From: Fibrobacterota bacterium
Lineage (GTDB): Bacteria; Fibrobacterota; Chitinivibrionia; Chitinivibrionales; Chitinispirillaceae
Assembly: GCA_003164335.1 (NCBI GenBank)
Contig: PLTF01000138.1
Span: forward strand, 8,149 to 52,065
Length of the DNA: 43,917 nt
Direction: 5' to 3'
Each line of letters starts with the position of its first letter. Within the stretch, counting starts at the first letter, position 1. Made by a program: the position numbers and the translations under genes. Below are positions 1-8,821 of the stretch, in pieces. Under the pieces are notes generated by a model, which had not been told where the DNA came from, did not search any database, and saw only the letters and a program-made list of their open reading frames with translations.

Positions 1-185
1 TCGTGCATCCGGTTGAGGATCCGCAGAAAGGTCGACTTCCCGCAGCCGGAGGGGCCGATGAGCGCCGTTACCCGGCCGGCCGGAATCTGCATGGTTATAT
101 CGAATAACGCCTGGGTGGACCCATAAAAAAACTTGAGTCCCTGCGTGGAAATTTTCTGTTCCTGGGTGAGCGTATCGGTAGTCAT
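1..185 (-). CDS. pstB: Phosphate ABC transporter ATPase PstB (5' part only)
   Basis: The N-terminal 61 residues of PstB, the cytoplasmic ATPase that powers high-affinity phosphate import through PstC-PstA. The Walker A motif GPSGCGKS is at residues 44-51, followed by the PstB-typical FLRILNRM. The gene runs off the left edge, so the signature and Walker B motifs are not visible. Its ATG overlaps the phoR stop as ATGA, so the two are translationally coupled. It is the last visible gene of the minus-strand phoU-pstS-pstC-pstA-phoB-phoR-pstB cluster. Family assignment is secure because the second PstB in this window (18852-19628) has the same motif at the same residues. Confidence 0.93.
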   Translation of the reverse strand, partial: MTTDTLTQEQKISTQGLKFFYGSTQALFDITMQIPAGRVTALIGPSGCGKSTFLRILNRMH

Positions 186-2017
186 AGATTGGTTGCCTGT
201 CCGTTTTTCATCCCGGTTACGGGAAAGGTAATGGTAAAGGTACTGCCCTTTCCGGGCTCGCTCTCCACGGCGCAACGACCGCCGTGGAGACCCGCGATGT
301 GCTTGACTATAGCGAGACCCAGGCCGGTGCCGCCCATTTTCCTGCTTCGTGCCTTATCGACCCGGTAAAACCGCTCGAAAATGCGATCGAGATGCTCGCG
401 GGGAATGCCGATGCCGTGATCCTGCACTGCAATGGCGATAGTGCCGTTATCCCGGGACGCGGTCACCGTGATTTCCCGATCGGAATCGCTGTACTTGATC
501 GCATTGTCGATGAGGTTGCCGATCGCTTGTTCAAGGAGCGGCGCATTGAGCCGGGCGGTTACCGACGGATCGCCGACCGGGGTAACGGTAATATTTTTTG
601 AAGCGGCATGGGTCGCCTGATCGCGCACCGCAGCATTCACCACCTCGATAACCGATCGGGTTTCGAGCGCCGGTAACCGGGTTTCCTCTTCACGCTCGAT
701 GAGCGCGAGAGTCAGGAGATCCTCGACCAGGCTCGTGAGCCGCTCGGCCTGGCCGGATATAATGGTAAGGAACCGAACAGCCTCCTCCTTGGAGTCAATG
801 GCTCCGGCAAGGAGCGTTTCAACAAATCCCTTGATGGTGGTCAGCGGGGTTCGCAGCTCGTGCGATACGTTGGCGACGAATTCCTTGCGCATGGTTTCCA
901 GGCGGCGCAACCGTGTAACATCGCTCGACACGAGAACGGCACCGATACAGCGGCCTTCACCGTTACGCAATACGCTGCCGTGAAGCTGGAGAATGCGATC
1001 GCCGACCGAGCCGTCGAACAGGCTCGGCACGATGATGTCTTCCTCCGAAGCTTCCGTGCTGCCGAGGATTTTCCGGGCGAATTGGAGAAACATGGTGTTC
1101 CGCAACACTTCGCCGAGAAGCCGGCCCGGTGCGGTTCGTGCGTCGACGGCAAAGAGCGCCGCAGCCGCCTTATTGACCGAAAGGACATGCTCCGCATCGT
1201 CGATGGCGATAACCCCCTCGCTCATGCTCGCGAGGATCGCTTCCTGCTCGTTGCGCTGGGCCGTAATAGCCTTTATTCTTGAGTCAACCTGGGAGCCCAT
1301 CGCGTTGAGCGCCCCGGCGAGATGGCGAAGCTCGTCGATTTCCGGAAGCGCGATTCGGGAGGCAAGATCACCCCGCGCAAATCGTTCCGCTCCGTTCTTT
1401 ATGTCCCGGACCGGATCGATGATGCGCCTGGCAAGAATCCAACTGAGGAGTATCGCGAAAAGCGCCATTAAGAGCCCGACGATGGCGATCCTGCCATAGT
1501 ATTCATCGAGGGCGGCCGATACGGATTCGAGGGACATGGCAGTGCGGACGACGGCCGCCACATTCCCATCAACGCGCACCGGGACGGCTACGTACAGCAT
1601 CTTCTGGCGAAGCGTGGTACTGTACCGGCTCGAACTGCCGGGGATGGATTCCGCAATGTTTGCGGAATCGAGAGCCTCCATGATCTCCGGACGGTAGCGG
1701 TGGTTCTCCAAGGAATCCGGGTTTTTGTCGGAATCGCCGATAACGCGGCCGGATGGGAGCACCACAGTGATCCGCATGCCGATCTCCCGCGACAGCCGCT
1801 TGCACAGGGTGTCGATCTTCCCGTAATCGGCAGCCGCGAGAAACGGCACTACATCGCCCCCGACCAGGTAGGCATTCTTTTTCTCCGCAGAGATGATCTG
1901 ACCGAAATAGAACTTCTTATAGAGAGTGGAGGTATACCACGAGGCGACCATAAGCGGCAGGATTATGACGCAGAGGTACCCGAAAAGCAGCCGGGGGGTT
2001 ATTTTTTTTCTCCACAT
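182..2017 (-). CDS. phoR: Phosphate-regulon sensor histidine kinase PhoR
   Basis: A 611-aa membrane histidine kinase. TM1 is at about residues 9-30, an extracytoplasmic sensor region at 31-173, TM2 at 174-196, HAMP at 197-250 and a PAS domain at about 255-365. The HisKA H-box VSHELRTP carries the phospho-accepting H386. The ATPase domain shows the N-box [10 protein letters not shown] (501-510), DHGIGIP (533-539) and GGTGLGL (562-568). The large periplasmic domain resembles PhoR of Gram-positives and deep-branching bacteria rather than the short E. coli form. Known role: it phosphorylates PhoB under phosphate limitation and takes a repressing signal from PstSCAB-PhoU. It starts 3 bp after the phoB stop and overlaps pstB by 4 nt, so it lies inside the pst operon. 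No key residue is missing. Confidence 0.93.
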   Translation of the reverse strand: MWRKKITPRLLFGYLCVIILPLMVASWYTSTLYKKFYFGQIISAEKKNAYLVGGDVVPFLAAADYGKIDTLCKRLSREIGMRITVVLPSGRVIGDSDKNPDSLENHRYRPEIMEALDSANIAESIPGSSSRYSTTLRQKMLYVAVPVRVDGNVAAVVRTAMSLESVSAALDEYYGRIAIVGLLMALFAILLSWILARRIIDPVRDIKNGAERFARGDLASRIALPEIDELRHLAGALNAMGSQVDSRIKAITAQRNEQEAILASMSEGVIAIDDAEHVLSVNKAAAALFAVDARTAPGRLLGEVLRNTMFLQFARKILGSTEASEEDIIVPSLFDGSVGDRILQLHGSVLRNGEGRCIGAVLVSSDVTRLRRLETMRKEFVANVSHELRTPLTTIKGFVETLLAGAIDSKEEAVRFLTIISGQAERLTSLVEDLLTLALIEREEETRLPALETRSVIEVVNAAVRDQATHAASKNITVTPVGDPSVTARLNAPLLEQAIGNLIDNAIKYSDSDREITVTASRDNGTIAIAVQDHGIGIPREHLDRIFERFYRVDKARSRKMGGTGLGLAIVKHIAGLHGGRCAVESEPGKGSTFTITFPVTGMKNGQATNL

Positions 2018-2020
2018 ATA

Positions 2021-2710
2021 TTACGCTTCGGTAAATTTATAGCCGACGCCGCGCACGGTTTCGATACGGGTCCCGGCGCTGCCGAGTTTGCGCCTGAGCC
2101 CGGTGATGAGAACGTCGACGGAGCGGTCCGTGACCGGGTAATTCTCCCCGCGGATGGATTCGACGATCTGGTAGCGGGTAAATACCCAGCCCGGCTGTCC
2201 CGCCAGGAAATAAAGCACGCGGAACTCCATATTGGTCAATTCAACCTGTTGATCGCCGATCTTTACCTCATGACGTCCCGGATGGATCGTCAGGAGGCCG
2301 GTTTCAATGGGTGCATCCGCCTCGCCCGGCGCTTTCTTCCTGCGCCGCAGCAGCGTCTTGATCCGGGCAAGGAGCACGTTCGGGCTGAACGGCTTTACAA
2401 TATAGTCGTCCGCGCCGAGCTCCAGCCCGGCCACGACATCGCTCTCGCCCCCTTTGGCCGTCACCATCATGACCGGCAGCTCAGCCGTTCCGGGATGCTT
2501 ACGTATGCCTTTGCAGACTTCGAGACCGTCGATACCGGGAAGCATGAGGTCGAGAAGCACGAGATTGTACGACTCGGTACGGAGCTTGCGCTGGGCCTCT
2601 TCGCCCGAAGCCACGCAGGTAGCGCGGAACCCCTCCTTGCGAAGGTTGTAGGCGATGAGTTCCGCAATGTCTTCGTCGTCTTCAACAACCAGCACCTGTC
2701 CCGTTGCCAT
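2021..2710 (-). CDS. phoB: Phosphate-regulon response regulator PhoB
   Basis: A 229-aa OmpR/PhoB-family regulator. The receiver domain (about residues 4-120) has acidic residues D11/D12, the phospho-acceptor D54 in LLDLMLP and K106 in the VKP motif. The winged-helix DNA-binding domain at about 135-226 ends with RRKLG...RGVGYKF, typical of the family. The ATG at 2710 is preceded by GGAGGTG at good spacing, which decides this start although the frame is open further upstream. It follows pstA by 14 bp and precedes phoR by 3 bp. It is the most likely protein to bind the 11-bp-spaced repeats upstream of both pstS genes (inference). Confidence 0.94.
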   Translation of the reverse strand: MATGQVLVVEDDEDIAELIAYNLRKEGFRATCVASGEEAQRKLRTESYNLVLLDLMLPGIDGLEVCKGIRKHPGTAELPVMMVTAKGGESDVVAGLELGADDYIVKPFSPNVLLARIKTLLRRRKKAPGEADAPIETGLLTIHPGRHEVKIGDQQVELTNMEFRVLYFLAGQPGWVFTRYQIVESIRGENYPVTDRSVDVLITGLRRKLGSAGTRIETVRGVGYKFTEA

Positions 2711-2724
2711 GAACACCTCCCGGT

Positions 2725-3642
2725 TTACCGTGCCGTTTTCGACCGCATCCGGTACCGCATATAGGTAGCTGAAAAATTCAAGAGAAAGGTCAATCCGAGC
2801 AGTACGAGCGTCGTGGCATACTGGATGCCGCGCGTTGCATCGACATTGGTCGACTGCGTTGACATAATGTAAACATGATACCCGAGTTCCATGAACTGGT
2901 CCGACAGCGCATGCGGCGGCTGCGGGAGGAAGTAGGCCGCACCGGTGAAGAGAATCGGGGCAACCTCGCCGGCTCCCCGGCTCACGGCAAGTATTGCACC
3001 GGTCAAAATCCCGGTGATGGAGCCCGGCACGACGACCTTGCGGATGGTCTCCCACTTGGTCGCTCCAAGCGCCAGGCTCGCTTCCCGCAGTTCGCGCGGG
3101 ATGGTCCGGATAGCTTCCTCCACCGAGACGATGACCACCGGCAGCGTCAGGAGTGCCATGGTGAGACTTGCCCAGAGGAGACACGGCTTTCCCCACAGGA
3201 GCCCTCCCGCGGGAAGGAAGGCGCGATCGAGGCCGTTGCCGACGAACTGGATGAAGAACCCCAGTCCGAAAAGCCCGAATACGATGGAGGGGATGCCGGC
3301 GAGCGTATTGACTGCAAACCTGATGAATCTGCCGAACAGCGAGCCCTTCTTCATGTATTCCGAAAGATAAATTGCGGTAATGACCCCAACCGGCACGCCC
3401 ACAATCGACATGATGACCACGAGGAAGAAGGTACCGATGATTGCAGGGAAAATGCCGCCTGCAGTCATCCCCTGCTCGGGCGCCAGGGTGAGAAACTTCC
3501 ACGTGATGTGCGGCAGCCCTCCGATGATGATGTCGAGCATGAGGTACAGAACGACCCCGACGATTGCGGCCGGACACAGCCCGGTCATCGCTTTGAAGAT
3601 AAAACCGGTAATGGCTTTTCTGGCGAGAAAAGGCTTCTTCAT
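2725..3642 (-). CDS. pstA: Phosphate ABC transporter permease PstA (system 1)
   Basis: A 305-aa inner-membrane permease with about six hydrophobic segments. The cytoplasmic coupling loop reads IRTIPRELREASLALGATKWETI, the EAA motif of binding-protein-dependent permeases, and SRGAGEVAPILFTGAA is the PstA hallmark. It forms the transmembrane channel with PstC and couples to PstB. The ATG overlaps the pstC stop by 4 nt (ATGA at 3639-3642), and GGGAG precedes it at suitable spacing. phoB follows directly. Length and motifs are normal for the family. Confidence 0.94.
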   Translation of the reverse strand: MKKPFLARKAITGFIFKAMTGLCPAAIVGVVLYLMLDIIIGGLPHITWKFLTLAPEQGMTAGGIFPAIIGTFFLVVIMSIVGVPVGVITAIYLSEYMKKGSLFGRFIRFAVNTLAGIPSIVFGLFGLGFFIQFVGNGLDRAFLPAGGLLWGKPCLLWASLTMALLTLPVVIVSVEEAIRTIPRELREASLALGATKWETIRKVVVPGSITGILTGAILAVSRGAGEVAPILFTGAAYFLPQPPHALSDQFMELGYHVYIMSTQSTNVDATRGIQYATTLVLLGLTFLLNFSATYMRYRMRSKTAR

Positions 3643-4568
3643 CGCGTGCTCCCGCTGAACCGCTTCATCAGGTAGTTACGGACGACGAATTCGGCGATAA
3701 TGTTCAGTGAAAGCGAGAACAGGAAAAGGCAGATGCCGATAAAGAACAGAATGCTGTAATGTGCGTCGCCGAAGACGACCTCAGCCATTTCGGCGCCGAT
3801 GGTTGCACTCATGGTGCGCACGGATTGAAAAATGCTCGGAGACATGAGGGCCGCATTGCCGGTAGCCATGAGGACAATCATGGTTTCCCCGAAGGCACGG
3901 CCTACGCCGAGGAGGATCGCGGCAAAAACACCGGGCGTGGCGGCAGGCAGAAGGACGAAGGCGGCGGTTTCCCATGGGGTGGCGCCGAGCGCCAGGCTGG
4001 CCTCCCGCATCGATTTGGGCAGAGCGCTCAGGGAATCTTCGGTAAGCGTAAAGATAATGGGGATAACGGCGAACGATAGCGCGAGACCGCCGGTGAAGGC
4101 ATTGAGCCGGTATTCGATACCGAAGGTTTTCTGCACCAGGCTCGCGAGCACGGTAAGCGCAAAAAAACCGATAACCACCGAAGGAAAGCCGGCGAGAATT
4201 TCAATGCATGGCTTAAGCAGCTCTTTAATTGCTTTGGGTGCGAATACGGTTGTATACAGGGCTGCAAAGATAGCGACCGGTGCGGCAATGGCCACGGCCA
4301 CTATCGTCACCTTGAAGCTTCCAAATATTAAAGGATATATGCCATAGGCGGGGTTATTCGAGACCGGCTGCCAGGAAAATCCGAACATGCGGGAAAAGGA
4401 AACATGGCCGACTTCATCAGTCGCGCTGCCGGTAAATAGCGGCAAGGCTTCGCGAAGGACAAAAACAAGAATCAGCAGGATAAATGCAAATGAAATAAAC
4501 GCAATCCCGGCGATGGATTTCTCAATACAGAATTCAGAAACCGCTGCCATGCGAGGCCGGGGTTTCAT
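3639..4568 (-). CDS. pstC: Phosphate ABC transporter permease PstC (system 1)
   Basis: A 309-aa permease with the start chosen at ATG 4568. Six hydrophobic segments are visible. The EAA-type loop reads SALPKSMREASLALGATPWETAA, followed by GRAFGETMIVLMATGNA, the PstC signature. The frame is open to an ATG at 4649, but that codon lies inside a palindromic repeat (4634-4677). ATGs at 4610 and 4568 are better placed relative to TM1, and 4568 follows GAAGGG. The product pairs with PstA. Its stop overlaps the pstA start (ATGA). Function is certain; the exact start is not. Confidence 0.92.
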   Translation of the reverse strand: MKPRPRMAAVSEFCIEKSIAGIAFISFAFILLILVFVLREALPLFTGSATDEVGHVSFSRMFGFSWQPVSNNPAYGIYPLIFGSFKVTIVAVAIAAPVAIFAALYTTVFAPKAIKELLKPCIEILAGFPSVVIGFFALTVLASLVQKTFGIEYRLNAFTGGLALSFAVIPIIFTLTEDSLSALPKSMREASLALGATPWETAAFVLLPAATPGVFAAILLGVGRAFGETMIVLMATGNAALMSPSIFQSVRTMSATIGAEMAEVVFGDAHYSILFFIGICLFLFSLSLNIIAEFVVRNYLMKRFSGSTR

Positions 4569-4633
4569 GACCCTTCGGGTTTTACTTGTCGCCAAAGATG
4601 AGTCGGGCATGGTCGATTTCGTTTTTAATGTTT

Positions 4634-4677
4634 GGTAGAAACGTAGCATGCTGCGTCTCGCATGCTACGTCTCTACC
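4634..4677. repeat. Palindromic repeat/hairpin between pstS and pstC (family C)
   Basis: Two 18-nt arms (4634-4651 and 4660-4677) are complementary except for one base and enclose an 8-nt loop. The ends read GGTAGAAACG and CGTCTCTACC and the middle contains GCATGC. No T-run follows on the minus strand. In the pstS-pstC transcript it would form a stable hairpin just after the pstS stop, where such structures protect or attenuate mRNA in many binding-protein transporters. A related palindrome is at 23817-23844. Confidence 0.8.
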
Positions 4678-4702
4678 TTGAATGGTAATTATTGCCGGTT
4701 CT

Positions 4703-5548
4703 CTACTTAAGCGGAAAATAGCCGACATCGGTCACTATCGACTGACCTTCAGCACTCAGGATCCAGTCGATATACGCCTTCATCTCCCCGGCGGGCTTGT
4801 TACGGGTATACATATAAAGATACCTGGAGATAGGATATTGGCCTGAGGCGATTGTCTGCCGGGTCGGCTCATACCCAGGAGTCGAAGCATCCTTACGCAC
4901 CTTGATCTGCTTTACCCCTTTTGCGTATGCCGCCCCTCCGTAGCCTATACCGTTAATATCATTGGCCACAGCATTGACGATAGCTGCGGTTCCAGGAAGG
5001 CTCTGCACGAGAGGGGAGTAGTCGGCGCCCTTGAGGACTTCATCGCGGAAAAATTCGAAGGTGCCCGAGCTGTTTTCACGGCCATAGACGATAATCTTGG
5101 CATCCGGACCGCCGATATCTTTCCAGTTCTTGATCTCACCCAGGTAAATCGCCTTGATCTGGTCCAGCGAGAGTTCGGTGACCGGATTTTTCTCGTTTGC
5201 ATAGAGGGTAATGCCGTCTCGCGCTACCGGAATTTCGACGCCCGCGGTATTGTATTTCTTCATGAGCTTGTCTTTCTCGCTTTTTTTCATGGGACGCGAG
5301 GCATCGCAGATGTCGGTGGTGCCGTTAATAAGCGCCGAAATGCCGACTCCCGAGCCCCCTCCGGTAACCTGTATCGTGATGGTGGAGTCGATCGTCATGT
5401 ACTTCTCGGCCCAGCGCTGTGCAAGGATCACCATGGTGTCCGAACCTTTGACCGTTATGGTCTTCCTTGCCGCATAAACGGCAAGCGAGGTGCAGAGAGT
5501 CACCACTCCAATTGCCATGAGCGCGGCCGCTTTTTTTGTAATTTTCAT
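4703..5548 (-). CDS. pstS: Periplasmic phosphate-binding protein PstS (system 1, short type)
   Basis: A 281-aa secreted protein with a signal peptide at residues 1-26 (cleavage after VYA). It belongs to the PBP-like superfamily and captures phosphate for PstCA. Motifs are GSDT (35-38), GGGSGVG (63-69), DICDASR (79-85) and GRENSSGTFEFF from about 156, equivalent to the R/S-G-T phosphate ligands. It is shorter and of a different subclass from the E. coli-like PstS at 14585-15640. AAGGAG lies a few bases before the ATG. It is preceded by a four-repeat PHO box and followed by a hairpin before pstC. Confidence 0.92.
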   Translation of the reverse strand: MKITKKAAALMAIGVVTLCTSLAVYAARKTITVKGSDTMVILAQRWAEKYMTIDSTITIQVTGGGSGVGISALINGTTDICDASRPMKKSEKDKLMKKYNTAGVEIPVARDGITLYANEKNPVTELSLDQIKAIYLGEIKNWKDIGGPDAKIIVYGRENSSGTFEFFRDEVLKGADYSPLVQSLPGTAAIVNAVANDINGIGYGGAAYAKGVKQIKVRKDASTPGYEPTRQTIASGQYPISRYLYMYTRNKPAGEMKAYIDWILSAEGQSIVTDVGYFPLK

Positions 5549-5608
5549 TAAACACTCCTTTATAAAGGGTTAAAAACCAAAAGCCCGGTATCAATTATTC
5601 CTTTGAAT

Positions 5609-5662
5609 AAAATAGGTTTTACCTGTTAGAAGATGGTTAGCGGATTGTTAGTGTTGTGTTAG
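5609..5662 (-). promoter_or_regulatory. PHO box and -10 of the pstS1 promoter
   Basis: Read on the minus strand, four hexamers CTAACA, CTAACA, CTAACC, CTAACA start exactly 11 bp apart (plus-strand positions 5657-5662, 5646-5651, 5635-5640, 5624-5629). Nine bases after the last repeat comes TATTTT (5614-5609), a plausible -10. The pstS1 ATG is 60 bp further on. Direct repeats with 11-bp period replacing the -35 element are the known form of PhoB/PhoP sites. Binding itself is inferred. Confidence 0.88.
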
Positions 5663-5807
5663 GACCCCCCCGGCTCATCCTCTCTCAATCCCTTAATGCA
5701 TTCTCGTCATGGCCTCGTCTCCCTTGACCATTTCGGAAATGACCCGCCCCTCAAAGTCAGGCACTACAAAGGTGCCATGTTCTCACTCCTTTCCAGGAAA
5801 AGAGCGT

Positions 5808-6533
5808 TCAGGATTTCGGAGAGCTGCCTGGCATGATTTCCTTTGGTATTTCAGATGATTGCACTGCATGGTGTTTGACAACGATTCCGGAAACGGAAAA
5901 GGTCGCCTCCTCGGCAATGTTGGTCGAAAGATCCGCTACGCGTTCAAGGTTCTTGCAGATCCTGATGATATCGAGAGCGGCTTCGAAGGACATTCTGCCT
6001 CCAAGAACCATGCTCTTTACCTCGTTTGATATGGCGATGTTCAATTGATCGATTTTTTCATCGCGGGAAAGAACCTCCCGTGCCTTCACTACATCCTGCC
6101 TGAAAAAGCTCGCAATCGCCTCGCTCAGAATGACATTGCATAAATCGGCCATTATCGGCAGGTCCAGATACTCCGGCTTTGCCGGGGGGCTGACCAGGAG
6201 CGACAGGCTGATCGCCGATTCGGCAATGTTTACCGCATGGTCGCCAATTCGTTCGAGAATGGCGTTGATCTTCTGGATTGAGATAATCGAACGAAGAACC
6301 TGCGGAGGAAGACTACCGAGCGTCAGAAGGCTATAAGTCGAATTATCGATATCGATCTCGTACGAGTTGATCGCCTTATCGGCGTCGATGACATTTCGTG
6401 CCATGATAGTATTAGGTTCGAAGAGAGCCTTGAGGGAATTTTCAAGCGCCTTTCTAACCAGATCGGCCATCATGGATAGTTGATCCTGCGAAATATCAAT
6501 AGTCGCGTGCGGTTCCTGAAACCCGGTCATCAT
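5808..6533 (-). CDS. phoU: Phosphate signalling protein PhoU (copy 1)
   Basis: A 241-aa cytoplasmic helical protein with two PhoU repeats. The first carries NAILERIGDHAVNIAE and the second KNLERVADLSTNIAEE, the acidic/metal-binding motifs of the family. It links PstSCAB activity to PhoR inhibition and limits phosphate influx. The frame extends to 6701, but ATG 6533 has AAGGGAAGG just upstream and gives a normal length, so it is chosen. It lies upstream of pstS1 on the same strand and diverges from a histidine kinase gene. No PHO-like repeats were seen before it. A second PhoU is at 19677-20345. Confidence 0.92.
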   Translation of the reverse strand: MMTGFQEPHATIDISQDQLSMMADLVRKALENSLKALFEPNTIMARNVIDADKAINSYEIDIDNSTYSLLTLGSLPPQVLRSIISIQKINAILERIGDHAVNIAESAISLSLLVSPPAKPEYLDLPIMADLCNVILSEAIASFFRQDVVKAREVLSRDEKIDQLNIAISNEVKSMVLGGRMSFEAALDIIRICKNLERVADLSTNIAEEATFSVSGIVVKHHAVQSSEIPKEIMPGSSPKS

Positions 6534-6856
6534 AGGCCTTCCCTTGGTGATTGCTCTGAGAAGATAGCCTTCGATTATTAGTATTTCATGTTTAAATGAT
6601 GAGGAATTTCCAAATTGCGCTTTTAGGATGGACTTCTGAGAATCATTCGGATATAATACGGTAATTGCCTTTCGCCATTGCTTGCCGGTCGCCCGGCACA
6701 AAATGCGGGCAGGCTATCAGGGATAAGTGCATTCCCATGGCAGGAAAGCATACCTTAGCAGGTATTTAACACAGCCTGCATGGAGCGGAAACAAATGGCG
6801 GGTATTTTCACGTCCTGCAATTACTCTTTAAATCATAGGATCGTCAAGGAATAATC
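6534..6856. other. Divergent intergenic region phoU1 / kinase cluster
   Basis: 323 bp between divergent starts, so it should hold both promoters. I see a small stem (GCCCG/CGGGC, 6691-6710) and ATACCT/AGGTAT (about 6750-6765). There is no 11-bp-spaced PHO repeat, no clear -35/-10 pair and no coding potential. Confidence 0.4.
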
Positions 6857-8356
6857 ATGACTCAGAGCGGCGAAAAGAAAATCCGGTTCGGCATCAGTTC
6901 CCGGCTGAACCTGCTCCTCGGGCTGGCTATTGTCCTTTTCAGCTGGCAGATCAGCAATATCTTTGTTTCCTACACGAGCCGCGAGATTGCCGGGGAACTG
7001 ACGCAGCGCATGGAACTCCTGCTTAAAACGTTGTGTGTCTCGGCCGAGGTGCCGTTCCAGACGGGCGATGTCATGCAAATCGCAAAATTCGGAACCGCGG
7101 CCCTGAAACAGAAAGACGTTGTCGGCTGCAAGATCATGGACGCAAGTAACAATATTCTTTTCCTCAATAATAAATCGACGCTCAACCAGTCAAAATGGCT
7201 TGCTGATACCGTATTCGAAGCCGAATCGGCCTTCGATAAAAAAACCGGTTCATACGTAATGGTATATAAGCCGACCGGGACCATTGCCATTCAGGTTTCG
7301 TATGCGGGGATAGCGCAGAGCCTGCGTACGACCAAGAGATCAGTCCGGCTCTTGAGCCTGTTTATTTTAATTCTCCTGCTTTTTCTCACCACGCTCGTTA
7401 CCCGGTTCCTGCTGACGCGGCCGATCCGAAGACTTATCAAGGGAACCCGGAGAGTTTCCCGCGGCGACCTCGACTACCGGGTTCCGGTAACCTCCAACGA
7501 TGAAATCGGCGCTCTCGGCGAGGCGTTCAATAGCATGGCTGCCGAACTTTCGAGGACCTTCAATGAGGTCAAGGTAACCATGGCGGCGCTGACGGCAGCC
7601 AAGGAAGAAGCCGAGGTGGCCAGTAAGGCGAAAAGTGATTTTCTCGCGAGCATGTCGCACGAATTGCGCACCCCGCTCAATGCCATCATCGGGTTTGCGC
7701 AGGTGCTGCAGGAACAGTATTTCGGTGCCCTGAATGAAAAGCAGGCAGGGTATGTCAGGGACATCGCCGAAAGCGGCGAACACCTTGCCAATTTGATTAA
7801 CGACATCCTGGACCTGGCTAAGGTCGAGGCCGGAAAAATGAACATCGAGCTTTCATCCGTCCATCTCAGGAATCTTCTGGAAAATAGTACGGTCATGATA
7901 AAAGAGAAATGTCTGAAACACGGCATCTCCCTGGATATTTCGGTACCCGAAGAGCTTGCCGAGACTGAGATTCTTGCCGATGAGCGGAAGCTTAAACAAA
8001 TCATGTACAACCTGCTCTCCAATGCCGCAAAATTTACCGAGGATGGGGGAGCGATCCGCATCTCCTCCCGACCAGGCCCATCGGGCGGCGAGGATGGCCG
8101 GGGTGATCCTGCCATCGAGATAGCGGTTACGGACACCGGCATCGGCATCAGCCCTGGGGATCAGATAAAGATCTTTCAGGAATTCTATCAGGTACGGGGC
8201 GGACTGACCTCAAAAACTCCCGGAACCGGGCTCGGGCTCAGCCTGACCAAACGCTTTGTCGAGCTGCACGGCGGGGTTATCAAGGTTGAGAGCGAAGGGA
8301 AGGGCAAAGGCAGCACTTTCAGGTTTACCATTCCGGTTCGACCGGTAGCGGCATAA
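6857..8356 (+). CDS. Membrane sensor histidine kinase
   Basis: A 499-aa kinase: TM1 about residues 16-38, a roughly 120-residue extracytoplasmic domain (dCache/4HB-like in size, not identifiable), TM2 162-186, HAMP 187-240, a short coiled coil, then HisKA with [10 protein letters not shown] (H268). The ATPase domain has N389 in NLLSNAAKF, DTGIG (426-430) and GTGLGL (456-461). AAGGA precedes the ATG. It opens a three-gene cluster with a lone receiver and a receiver-kinase, none with an output domain, and is divergent from phoU1. The signal is unknown; a link to phosphate is suggested only by position. Confidence 0.9.
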   Translation: MTQSGEKKIRFGISSRLNLLLGLAIVLFSWQISNIFVSYTSREIAGELTQRMELLLKTLCVSAEVPFQTGDVMQIAKFGTAALKQKDVVGCKIMDASNNILFLNNKSTLNQSKWLADTVFEAESAFDKKTGSYVMVYKPTGTIAIQVSYAGIAQSLRTTKRSVRLLSLFILILLLFLTTLVTRFLLTRPIRRLIKGTRRVSRGDLDYRVPVTSNDEIGALGEAFNSMAAELSRTFNEVKVTMAALTAAKEEAEVASKAKSDFLASMSHELRTPLNAIIGFAQVLQEQYFGALNEKQAGYVRDIAESGEHLANLINDILDLAKVEAGKMNIELSSVHLRNLLENSTVMIKEKCLKHGISLDISVPEELAETEILADERKLKQIMYNLLSNAAKFTEDGGAIRISSRPGPSGGEDGRGDPAIEIAVTDTGIGISPGDQIKIFQEFYQVRGGLTSKTPGTGLGLSLTKRFVELHGGVIKVESEGKGKGSTFRFTIPVRPVAA

Positions 8357-8413
8357 GATGTGAAGTACCGTGCACGAACAAACAAAAACAACCCGTCGGT
8401 CGGAGTGACGCAA

Positions 8414-8779
8414 ATGAGCAGAACGATCCTGATAGTCGAGGACGATCCGAAAAACATGAAGTTATTCCACGACCTTCTCCAGGTCAATGGGTATCAAACC
8501 CTTGAAGCAACCGATGGAAGACAGGGGGTCGACAGTGCCAGGCTCCTCGGGCCGGACCTCATCCTCATGGATGCCATGCTGCCGGTCCTGAACGGCATTG
8601 AGGCGATAAAAATTCTCAAATCGGATGAGAAAACCCGTATGATCCCCATCATTGCGCTGACTTCTTTTGCCCTTCCTAATGAAAAAGAGCGGATTTTAGA
8701 AGCCGGCTGCAACGGGTATATGTTGAAACCGCTCAATATCAACGATCTCATCTCCATGATACGTGAATATTTACCGTAA
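8414..8779 (+). CDS. Single-domain response regulator (CheY/DivK-like)
   Basis: A 121-aa receiver with no output domain: D10/D11, phospho-acceptor D53 in LMDAML, T83 and K105 all present. The frame is open from 8360, but ATG 8414 has GGAGTG upstream and begins directly with MSRTILIVEDD, so it is used. The sequence (EDDPKNMKLFHDLL, LNIN after the LKP motif) is close in style to DivK and to receivers of phosphorelays. It probably accepts phosphate from the upstream kinase and passes it to or from the following receiver-kinase (inference). Confidence 0.9.
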   Translation: MSRTILIVEDDPKNMKLFHDLLQVNGYQTLEATDGRQGVDSARLLGPDLILMDAMLPVLNGIEAIKILKSDEKTRMIPIIALTSFALPNEKERILEAGCNGYMLKPLNINDLISMIREYLP

Positions 8780-8821
8780 CCATAAAATTAAGCATCCTCG
8801 CACCGCAGTCAAGGAGAGATT

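Noticed and set aside
1700-2764. Long plus-strand open frame (354 codons) opposite phoR/phoB
   Set aside because: Antisense shadow of two clearly conserved genes; composition follows the codon structure of the minus-strand genes.
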